In this document: positions 7,754 through 14,668 of the stretch, piece by piece
Numbering within the stretch: position 1 is the stretch's first letter
How the letters are laid out: each line of letters starts with the position of its first letter
Origin: an uncultured Clostridia bacterium
GTDB taxonomy: Bacteria > Bacillota > Clostridia > Christensenellales > Borkfalkiaceae
Length of the DNA: 44,697 nt
Assembly: GCA_947570625.1 (NCBI GenBank)
Contig: CANOUP010000016.1
Span: 1-44,697 of the forward strand
Direction: 5' to 3'
The notes under the pieces: generated by a model
What the model saw: only the letters and a program-made list of their open reading frames with translations
Told to the model about the DNA's origin: nothing
The model's database searches: none
Made by a program: the position numbers and the translations under genes

Positions 7754-7782
7754 TTGACAATAATGATACAGCGCGTTATAAT
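7754..7782 (+). promoter_or_regulatory. Perfect consensus promoter, leaderless start
   Basis: TTGACA (7754-7759), 17 bases, TATAAT (7777-7782). Only six bases separate the -10 box from the ATG at 7789, so transcription should begin at or next to the A of the start codon. Confidence 0.8.
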
Positions 7783-7788
7783 GCTGTT

Positions 7789-8601
7789 ATGGAACACAGA
7801 ATGAGCACCGCGAATTTCGCCGCGGAGAAAGAAAAAGACAGGTACGACCATTTCCAGCTTTGCAAATACCGCAGTAAAAACGTAAAAACGCACTTTCACC
7901 GTAACCCCGAAATTTACTGCGTTTACAGCGGGAAAGTGCGCGTAAACATAGAGGACAGCGTTTACAATCTTTCCGCGGGCGACGCAGTTTTCATAAGCGG
8001 GCTTAAAATGCACTCTTACGAGTGCGAGGACGCGGAAATCGCGTTCGCGCTTATAGGCACGAGATACCTTCAACCCTTTTACGAAATTTACCTGGACAGA
8101 CAGCCCCCCGTACTGTTGACGGACAAAGAAGCAAACAAAAAGCTTTTCGCGTACATAGACGCAAATTACCAAAACGCCGACTCCTTCGGACTTCTCGAAC
8201 GCTACGCCTGCACCTGCGGTATGCTGGGCATTATAGCCGACGCTTACGGCACGGTACCCGCCCCGCCGTTAAGGACGCACGCCCGCTCCGACTTGACTGA
8301 AATAATAAACTTTATCTACGACAACGCGTCGCAGGAGAGCCTGTCGCTGAGCTATCTTGCAAAGCGCTTCAATTACGACCCCTCGGCGCTGAGCCGTATG
8401 TTCGGCAAATATATGAGGACGGATTTGAGAAACTTTATCAACAGCATCAGGATACAGAATTTCAACGAGCTGAAAAACCTGCCCGAAAACAAGGACAAAA
8501 CAGTGCTCACGCTTGCGGTGCAGTGCGGATTCAACAATCCCGCAACCTTCTACCGCGCCTATAAAAAATATTCGGCGGACGCTTCCGCGGGCACGAAATA
8601 A
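7789..8601 (+). CDS. AraC family regulator with cupin sensor domain
   Basis: 270 residues. The N-terminal cupin (about 28-80, with HFHRNPEIYCVYSG and SAGDAVFISG) would bind a sugar. Two C-terminal AraC HTH units lie at about 165-265, including LSLSYLAKRFNYDPSALSRMF and the LAVQCGFNNPATFYRAYKK signature. It is divergent from the GH31 gene at 5158 and likely activates it in response to an oligosaccharide. No ribosome site precedes either ATG (7789 or the in-frame 7801); the promoter position predicts a leaderless mRNA starting at 7789, which is why I keep the first ATG. A hairpin terminator follows the stop. Confidence 0.9.
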   Translation: MEHRMSTANFAAEKEKDRYDHFQLCKYRSKNVKTHFHRNPEIYCVYSGKVRVNIEDSVYNLSAGDAVFISGLKMHSYECEDAEIAFALIGTRYLQPFYEIYLDRQPPVLLTDKEANKKLFAYIDANYQNADSFGLLERYACTCGMLGIIADAYGTVPAPPLRTHARSDLTEIINFIYDNASQESLSLSYLAKRFNYDPSALSRMFGKYMRTDLRNFINSIRIQNFNELKNLPENKDKTVLTLAVQCGFNNPATFYRAYKKYSADASAGTK

Positions 8602-8624
8602 AGCACGGCAAAAGCCGTGCTTTT
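8600..8624 (+). terminator. Bidirectional terminator between AraC and GH2 genes
   Basis: A 10-bp stem AAAGCACGGC (8600-8609) with GCCGTGCTTT (8614-8623), loop AAAA, T-run on both sides. It can end the AraC transcript and the long minus-strand sugar operon. Confidence 0.8.
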
Positions 8625-8629
8625 CAATT

Positions 8630-10369
8630 TTACTTCTTTTCACCGAACACGGTCCTGAACTCTCCAAAACCTTCCTTGGGCGTTCTGTCGAATTTGAGAA
8701 GTCCGTTGACTTCCTGATACACGTCGGAAAGCTGGGTATAGCAGAAACCGCATACAAGACCGTTCTTCTCTATCCCTTCCGTCAGCGCTTTTAATCTCGA
8801 CAGGTATTCGCCGTCGTTTTTCACCGCTTCGCCGTACCCCCAGTTATCGCCGACCGCGTCCTTGACGAACGACGTTCCGCCGTACTCGGTAATCAGCACG
8901 GGCTGACCCGCATAGCCGTATCCTTTTGCAAATGCGCCCCTGTCGTGGCCGGGATATTTGTCCGCACAGCACTTTTCCACTGTATCGAACGCGCTGTAAA
9001 GATCATCGCCGTTCTGCGTGTAATAGTGAAGGGTCAGAAGGTCGGACTCGGTGTGTTCCCAGCCGTCGTTGGAAATTACGGGGCGGGTCGCGTCCCACAG
9101 TCTGGTCTGACGGCACACGCCGTTTACATAGTCCTGTTTTTCTTTATCAGTTAAAATGCCTTCAATGCCCCAGCTCTCGTTGAAGGGCACCCATACTATT
9201 ATGCAGGGATGGCTGTACTGCTGTTCGACGGCAAGTTGCCACTCGCGCAAAAAAGTCTTGCGCGATTTTTGGGTAAACTCGTACATGGACGGCATTTCGC
9301 CCCACACGATATAACCGTACAGGTCGGCGTAATAAAGGTAACGCTCGTCCTCGACTTTCTGGTGCTTGCGCGCGCCGTTGAAGCCCATAGCCAGCATATC
9401 GGTTATATCCTTTTCGAGCGCCTCCTCGCAAGGCGGGGTAAGGTCGGTGTTCTCCCAATAGCCCTGGTCGAGTATAAGCCTCTGGTACAGCGGTTTGCCG
9501 TTAAGAAGCACCGCGCCGTTTTCCAATGATATTTTCCTCATACCGAAATAACTGTGTACGGTATCCGTCTTGCCCTGCGCGGACAGCGTTATTTCCGCCT
9601 CGTACAGATTTCCTTCGCCGACCTGCCAGAGATGCATATTTCCGTTAAGCCCGACGGAAAGGGCGCACGCGCCGTTTATTACCCTGCCTTCCGCTTCCGC
9701 CACGGTTTTTCCGCAAAAGCTTACTTTTACGTACGCAAGGCAGTCCGACAAGGTATTTGCCCTTATCTCCATTTCGGCTTTTTCCCCGTCGGTATCGGGG
9801 GTTATTTTTACGCTTTGTATGTAATTTTCGTTTACCGTTTCAAGCCATACGCTCTTGTAAAGTCCCGAAGTATCTATGTACCAGCAGGCAAAATTATGGT
9901 CCTCCCACCTCTGCTTACCGCGGGGCTGTTCCTTGGAATAGCTGTCGCGCGCGCGTATTACAAGCGTGTTTTCTCCGTGCTTCAAAGCTTCCGTAATATC
10001 GAAGGAGTGCCTGTGATAACCGCCCGTATCCCCTCCGCAGTCTGCGCCGTTAACCCATATTCGGCTTTCGTAGTCGCACCCTTCGAGGTGCAGGATAACC
10101 CTTTTCCCCGCTGTTTCGCCGACGTTGAAAGTACGGCTGTACCAAATGTCTTTGCACAGCTCCTCTTCGCCTATTCCGCTCGCCTTGCACTGGTATGAAA
10201 AAGGCACGGTAATCTTCCTGTCCCTGAACCCTTCGGTATAGCCCTTTTCAGCGCCGTTACCCTCTCTGTCGAAGGCAAAGTCCCACTCCCCGTTAAGGTC
10301 CGTCCAGTTGTCGCGGACAAGCTGGGGGCGGGGATAATTCTTTTTATAAAAACTTAAATGTTTAACCAT
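8630..10369 (-). CDS. GH2 glycoside hydrolase, cytoplasmic
   Basis: 579 residues with the three-domain core of family GH2: sugar-binding jelly roll (about 18-180), Ig-like sandwich (180-280) and TIM barrel (280-579). The acid/base is Glu398 in FNESWG and the nucleophile Glu495 in LITEYGG, both in the family positions. It lacks the extra C-terminal domains of LacZ and has no signal peptide, so it acts in the cytoplasm on imported sugars. Beta-galactosidase, beta-glucuronidase and beta-mannosidase are all possible; galE elsewhere in the window mildly favours galactose. It is the last gene of the minus-strand operon, 16 bases after the ABC ATPase, with a GGAGAG ribosome site. Confidence 0.9.
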   Translation of the reverse strand: MVKHLSFYKKNYPRPQLVRDNWTDLNGEWDFAFDREGNGAEKGYTEGFRDRKITVPFSYQCKASGIGEEELCKDIWYSRTFNVGETAGKRVILHLEGCDYESRIWVNGADCGGDTGGYHRHSFDITEALKHGENTLVIRARDSYSKEQPRGKQRWEDHNFACWYIDTSGLYKSVWLETVNENYIQSVKITPDTDGEKAEMEIRANTLSDCLAYVKVSFCGKTVAEAEGRVINGACALSVGLNGNMHLWQVGEGNLYEAEITLSAQGKTDTVHSYFGMRKISLENGAVLLNGKPLYQRLILDQGYWENTDLTPPCEEALEKDITDMLAMGFNGARKHQKVEDERYLYYADLYGYIVWGEMPSMYEFTQKSRKTFLREWQLAVEQQYSHPCIIVWVPFNESWGIEGILTDKEKQDYVNGVCRQTRLWDATRPVISNDGWEHTESDLLTLHYYTQNGDDLYSAFDTVEKCCADKYPGHDRGAFAKGYGYAGQPVLITEYGGTSFVKDAVGDNWGYGEAVKNDGEYLSRLKALTEGIEKNGLVCGFCYTQLSDVYQEVNGLLKFDRTPKEGFGEFRTVFGEKK

Positions 10370-10385
10370 ATTTCTCTCCGTAATT

Positions 10386-11810
10386 TTATTCGTAACGCAC
10401 GACCGCCTCGAAGAGGTCGGGCTTTATTCTTTTTTTACCGTAAGTTTTTCCTGTTTTCAAAGTCACGTAGTTGTCGAAGCCTTTAAGCCTTAAATAGGCT
10501 ATGCGGAACTCGCCGAAATCGTCCTCGCCGAGGCAAGTGAATTTAAGCCCTTTTTTGTCCGTAACGGCTTTGTTCCCCCCTCTCAGCGTGACGCGCACCC
10601 TGCCGTTTTTGCCCCTGTACGCGATTTTACCGCAGGGCAGACGAAGGTATCCCGAACGCACCGCGCCGTAACAGTTTACGTCATTTATTCTGTAATGCGC
10701 CAGCGCGCGCACGCCGTTTTCGTACAACAGCACGCTGTCCGAGGGGAAATACAGCTTTCCGCAAAAATCTTTTATACCGCAGAGCCTGACCTTAACGCCT
10801 GCGACGATATAATTTTCGCCGTCGCGTTCGGCTTCGAGCGCCTCGCTTCCGCGGAAGGGAGAGCCCGAAATTTTATCCGAAGGGATATAAGCGTACGTGT
10901 CCTTGCCCGTACCTATAAATCTGAAAGGGTAGTCCTCGTCCGTTTCAATCTGCGTTCCGCCCAGTTTAAGCGTCCTGCCGTCAAGGCTTGCGGGAAGCTT
11001 TAAATATCTCGGCTGACCCGAAAGGCACTCTCCGTCCGCGTCCAGTACGACAAATTCTTTTGTTGCGGGGTTGTATATTCTGTTGCCTTCCGCCTGCGTT
11101 CCGTACAGCACGCCCAGCACTTCCGCCGAATAGGGATTGCGCGAAACAAACGCCGTGTCGCCGTACTGCACGGCTTTGCCGTCCTTCATTACGAGAAGCT
11201 TTTCGCCGAGCGTAAGCGCCTCTTTGACGTTGTGCGTGACGTAGACGAAAGTCGTTTGGGGAAGCCTTGCTTTGAGTTCGGATATAAGGCTCATATATTC
11301 CGCGCGCTGTTCTTCGGCGACGTTTGACAAAGGTTCGTCGAAAAGCAGAAGCTCGGGGTCGGTGACGACGGCTTTTGCAAGCGCGACGCGTTGTTGCTGT
11401 CCGCCCGAAAGATTGCGGGGAAGCTGAGAGGCAACGTCCGTAAGCCCGAAATCCCTCAGCGCCTTATTCACGCGGCGCATTACCTCCGCGCCGTCCAAAT
11501 CGTACCTTTCCAGCGCCGTCTTTACGTTCTCCCATACGGTGAATTTGGGATACAGCAGATATTCCTGAAACACCATCGCCGTTTTGCGCTGTTTCAGCTT
11601 TATATCCGTAGACAGCACGCCGTCGAGATACAGTTCGCCGCAGGCGTATCTTTCCAGCCCCGAAAGAACGCGCAAAAGGGTAGTCTTTCCGCACCCGCTT
11701 TCGCCAAGTACCGTAACAAAGCTTCCGCTCTCTATTTCCACGGAAAAATCGTCCAGTCCGTAACTGCCGTTGGGATATACCTGCGAAATATACTTTGCTT
11801 CAATTCTCAT
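10386..11810 (-). CDS. Sugar ABC transporter ATPase, MalK/MsmK-like, divergent
   Basis: 474 residues. The nucleotide-binding domain is complete for most motifs: Walker A GESGCGKTT (36-44), Q-loop Gln82, signature LSGGQQQ (134-140), Walker B LLLFDEP with Glu159, H-loop His193. The D-loop, normally S-N-L-D in this family, reads S-N-V-A (162-165), losing the Asp. The C-terminal 240 residues do not look like the usual TOBE regulatory domain of MalK, and the protein is about 100 residues longer than usual. It presumably powers the permease pair encoded about 6-7 kb upstream in the same operon. The start overlaps the YesL-like gene by 11 bases, indicating translational coupling. Confidence 0.85.
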   Translation of the reverse strand: MRIEAKYISQVYPNGSYGLDDFSVEIESGSFVTVLGESGCGKTTLLRVLSGLERYACGELYLDGVLSTDIKLKQRKTAMVFQEYLLYPKFTVWENVKTALERYDLDGAEVMRRVNKALRDFGLTDVASQLPRNLSGGQQQRVALAKAVVTDPELLLFDEPLSNVAEEQRAEYMSLISELKARLPQTTFVYVTHNVKEALTLGEKLLVMKDGKAVQYGDTAFVSRNPYSAEVLGVLYGTQAEGNRIYNPATKEFVVLDADGECLSGQPRYLKLPASLDGRTLKLGGTQIETDEDYPFRFIGTGKDTYAYIPSDKISGSPFRGSEALEAERDGENYIVAGVKVRLCGIKDFCGKLYFPSDSVLLYENGVRALAHYRINDVNCYGAVRSGYLRLPCGKIAYRGKNGRVRVTLRGGNKAVTDKKGLKFTCLGEDDFGEFRIAYLRLKGFDNYVTLKTGKTYGKKRIKPDLFEAVVRYE

Positions 11811-12735
11811 CGTCCTGCTCCTCCGCGGGTTCTTCGTTCAGCGCTTCGAAAAAGCTTACGCCCGAATTAAGACCGAGATTGACGAATTTGGGATACGACT
11901 TTGCGTTTATAAATTCGTCGAATACTTTAAGACAGAACGCCGTCTGCACGCACAGCGCGAAACCTATGCCTATTATAAGCGTCAGGCACCCGCCTATTAT
12001 CTGCATAAACGCCCACGGCATAAACCTGAACGCCAGCACGGGAAGCACCGACAGAAGGAAAATTCCCAGCCCGCGGAACAGACGCTTGAAAGTGAGTATG
12101 AACGAATTTTTGACAAGCCCGAAAAAGGTCATGCCGTAAAGCGAACTCTGCGCAAGCGCGAACACCAGCGCAACGAAGCATATAAGCGTCAAAAGCACTA
12201 TTCCGAATATTGCAAGGACGTGGATGAACTCTACTTCCTTTGAAACGGTAAGCAAATTGAAGTTGATAAAATAGCTTGCGCCGAAGTTGAACAGCCCCGT
12301 GATAAAACCGAGCGCAAGGTACTGCTTCCAGCTCTGTCTTATGCCCTTGCCGAAATCTTTCAAAATCATTACGGGCGCGCCCCAGAACAGACGGCGGATT
12401 ATATAAAACCCGCCCGCAAGCCCCAAAAAGGCGAGCATAATCATAGGTATTTCGGTGCCGTACTGCAATAGCGAAAGGCGTAAAAGGTGCGAAAACTGTT
12501 CCTCGGCGGGAAGCCCGCGCATAAACCGCGCGACGTAGCCCGTAAGAATAAAATCCCATACGAGGTAAGGAATAACAAACAGTCCCGCAAGCAGGTTGAC
12601 CCTGAAAATTTTTCCGAAATAATTTTTAAAGACGAAAAAGAACTGTTTGGTTCTCGTCGCGGGCAGGTTCTGCAAAGTGAAATCCTTCTCCTTGCCCTTG
12701 CCGTAAATTAGCCTGTATATGAATCCTTTTTTCAT
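11800..12735 (-). CDS. YesL-like (DUF624) membrane protein
   Basis: 311 residues with about six membrane segments (near 45-65, 95-120, 140-165, 168-195, 220-245, 250-275). Weak similarity in layout and sequence to DUF624/YesL proteins, which are found in Firmicutes sugar ABC transporter operons but have no settled biochemical role. The acidic tail (EEPAEEQDDEN) lies in the region that overlaps the ATPase gene. Its start overlaps the previous gene by 4 bases (ATGA). The setting suggests an accessory or assembly role for the transporter. Confidence 0.65.
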   Translation of the reverse strand: MKKGFIYRLIYGKGKEKDFTLQNLPATRTKQFFFVFKNYFGKIFRVNLLAGLFVIPYLVWDFILTGYVARFMRGLPAEEQFSHLLRLSLLQYGTEIPMIMLAFLGLAGGFYIIRRLFWGAPVMILKDFGKGIRQSWKQYLALGFITGLFNFGASYFINFNLLTVSKEVEFIHVLAIFGIVLLTLICFVALVFALAQSSLYGMTFFGLVKNSFILTFKRLFRGLGIFLLSVLPVLAFRFMPWAFMQIIGGCLTLIIGIGFALCVQTAFCLKVFDEFINAKSYPKFVNLGLNSGVSFFEALNEEPAEEQDDEN

Positions 12736-13241
12736 TCTTCCGCCCCCGCCAACAGCACCGCTATTACGCTGTTTAAAAGTTCGGGCTGTTTGTCGGACTT
12801 TGTATTTACGAAAATGTAGTAGTCGCCGACAAACTTTATCCCCAGTCTTTCGCCTTCGATAAAAAGGTATTCGGCGTCCGCCGCGTCGGGCGCGGGCGCG
12901 AAAATTTTCGTTTCCGCAATTTCTTCAGCCGTTTTCTTTTCGAGAATATACAAATCAACCGAGTTTGCGCGCATTGCGAAAGCCTGCGCATAGTACGAGT
13001 CCGCGGGGTCGTAACTTTCAATCGTGCATTTTTTTATTCCGTATTCCGCGGACACCACGCGTATTTCGGCGGACAGCCCGCTCTTCAAATTGAAGTCGGC
13101 TCCCAGCCAAATTTCCAGCTTTTCGCTCCGCGACGGCTGGGCAATCCAGTAGAAGGCGATGACCCATACGAACAGCGAACACAGCACGAATATCAGCCAG
13201 AGTCTGGCGTTTTTAAGTTTTTTAACGGCCGTATTATTCAT
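12732..13241 (-). CDS. Small membrane-anchored protein, unknown
   Basis: 169 residues with one N-terminal membrane segment (about 14-36) and an outside domain. The outside part begins KLEIWLGADF and continues with alternating strands and helices (VDLYILEKKTAEEI). That resembles the first lobe of a periplasmic binding fold, but is too short to be a full binding protein. I do not recognise the family. It overlaps the previous gene by 8 bases and the next by 4, so it is translationally coupled within the transporter and glycosidase operon. It may be an accessory subunit of the permease; this is inference. Confidence 0.6.
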   Translation of the reverse strand: MNNTAVKKLKNARLWLIFVLCSLFVWVIAFYWIAQPSRSEKLEIWLGADFNLKSGLSAEIRVVSAEYGIKKCTIESYDPADSYYAQAFAMRANSVDLYILEKKTAEEIAETKIFAPAPDAADAEYLFIEGERLGIKFVGDYYIFVNTKSDKQPELLNSVIAVLLAGAEE

Positions 13242-13701
13242 TTTCGGCCTCGCAGTAACCGACGACGGTGTCCTTTATTACGGCAAGTTCGTACTCCCTG
13301 CCTTCCTTAAAGGGAAGGGCTCCGCCGTCCCACATAAACACCCCGTCGGCGAAACACAGTTTTATATATCCCTTTTCCTCTTCGGACTGTCCGATGAAAA
13401 AACCGCTGACGTACGAAGGTTTCGCGTTGCCGAGGTACTTTATGAATTTGTACTTGGAAAGCGCGCCCTCGAAGTAAACGGTAAAAAACAAATAACCGTA
13501 CCATAAAAACAGTACGGTCAAAACCGTGCAAAACGCACAGCCGAGATATGCGCTGACAAAATCGAATACTGCCAGCGCGCAGAACATTGCGCATATTGCG
13601 GAAAAAAGTATTGCCGAGGCGGTGAACCCCGCTATACCCAAGCGAGCTTTTTTCTTGATTTCCCGCGTTTTTTCGCTTGTATAGACCTGCGTAAAATTCA
13701 A
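13234..13701 (-). CDS. Small two-TM protein, TTG start
   Basis: About 155 residues with two membrane segments (about residues 20-45 and 48-75 counted from this start), then a beta-rich domain of about 75 residues on the cytoplasmic or outer face. Unknown family. An upstream ATG at 13746 would give 15 more residues but lies deep inside the GH43 frame. A TTG at 13701-13699 overlaps the GH43 stop as TTGA, the usual coupling geometry, with GGAG 10 bases before it, so I prefer TTG. The 8-base overlap with the next gene also fits a coupled chain. Confidence 0.6.
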   Translation of the reverse strand: MNFTQVYTSEKTREIKKKARLGIAGFTASAILFSAICAMFCALAVFDFVSAYLGCAFCTVLTVLFLWYGYLFFTVYFEGALSKYKFIKYLGNAKPSYVSGFFIGQSEEEKGYIKLCFADGVFMWDGGALPFKEGREYELAVIKDTVVGYCEAENE

Positions 13702-14606
13702 ATTTTTTCTGCTCCGAGTATTCCGTTTTCGGCGTACAGCCTGCATATTCTCGCCGTTCTGTATTTGGAAAAACCGCCGTTTTCATAGTCCCTGCCGTGG
13801 TATACCGCGTACAGGACGCCGCCGTCTTCAATAACGCTGTTGTGACCCGTGCTAGTTTCCCTGCCGTCCGCCGTAATAAGGGGAGCGAACACGCCGGGTT
13901 TTTCCGCCTTGACGAAGTCGAGCTTGTTCAGCTCTCCGCTTGCGCTCTTGCAAACGGCGTAGCCTATGTGATAGGAGGGCTTCATATAGCAGTTACCGCT
14001 GTACATACAGTAGTGATACCCGTCCTTTTTAAAATAGAACGCGCCCTCCACCGTGTGCCAGTGCTGACCCTTTTTAAACCTGTCGCGCTCGAAAATTTCC
14101 TCGTCGGAAGTGGGAACGACGGTTGCGCGGGGCTCGCCCGCCATAGTCAAAAGGTCGGTCATTTTGTCGCAGACGATGTAAGTGCCCGCGCGTTCGCCGT
14201 CGTAATCGTTGACGCAGTAGAACATAAACAGACCGCATTCGTTTCTTACGACGTGCGCGTCAATCGAGAAGGGCGGAAGCAAATCCTTGACGAAAACAAA
14301 ATCGCCCGTCGCGCTGTCCGAAACGGCGACTTTTATGTTTTGCAAATGCACGTCCTCCGTATCCTCCGGCATCGAAGAATAGTACATATAGAATTTTCCG
14401 TCCTCCTCGATGACGGAAGGCGCCCAGTATTCTTTCTGTCCTTCCGTTTTCAAAACCGTACCCGCGTATGTCCAGCCGTCTTTAAGGCGGTCGCTTTCGT
14501 AACACTCCACGCCCTCTATGCCGGTGCAGTAGAGATAGAATTTGCCCCCGCTTTTAATTACGTAAGGGTCTGCCTGGCTTTTGCCTTTGATGTCGATTAT
14601 TTTCAT
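13698..14606 (-). CDS. Cytoplasmic GH43 glycosidase
   Basis: 302 residues forming only the five-bladed beta-propeller. The three GH43 acidic residues are in place: general base Asp13 in QADPYV, pKa modulator Asp116 in SIDAHV and acid Glu187 in TVEGAF. There is no signal peptide, so it works on imported arabino- or xylo-oligosaccharides; activity could be alpha-L-arabinofuranosidase, beta-xylosidase or a galactanase-type. The start is ATG at 14606, with AAAGGGA just upstream; a TTG at 14627 in the same frame has no such site. It lies downstream of the lipoprotein GH43 and a hairpin, and overlaps the next gene by 4 bases. Confidence 0.9.
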   Translation of the reverse strand: MKIIDIKGKSQADPYVIKSGGKFYLYCTGIEGVECYESDRLKDGWTYAGTVLKTEGQKEYWAPSVIEEDGKFYMYYSSMPEDTEDVHLQNIKVAVSDSATGDFVFVKDLLPPFSIDAHVVRNECGLFMFYCVNDYDGERAGTYIVCDKMTDLLTMAGEPRATVVPTSDEEIFERDRFKKGQHWHTVEGAFYFKKDGYHYCMYSGNCYMKPSYHIGYAVCKSASGELNKLDFVKAEKPGVFAPLITADGRETSTGHNSVIEDGGVLYAVYHGRDYENGGFSKYRTARICRLYAENGILGAEKI

Positions 14607-14625
14607 ATAATTCCCTTTGGTTTTC

Positions 14626-14657
14626 AAAGCGCCGTCCGTGAGGACGGACGGCGCTTT
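14626..14657 (-). terminator. Intercistronic hairpin between the two GH43 genes
   Basis: A perfect 14-bp stem (14626-14639 with 14644-14657), loop GAGG. On the minus strand it is followed by TTTG and not a long T-run, so it may be a leaky terminator or a 3'-end stabiliser separating the upstream from the downstream part of the operon. Confidence 0.55.
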
Positions 14658-14668
14658 TTCGGAAGATT

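Noticed and set aside
13702-13746. ATG at 13746 as start of the two-TM protein
   Set aside because: It would overlap 49 bases of the GH43 gene and adds a basic stretch that mirrors the GH43 end; the TTG in the TTGA overlap fits coupling better.
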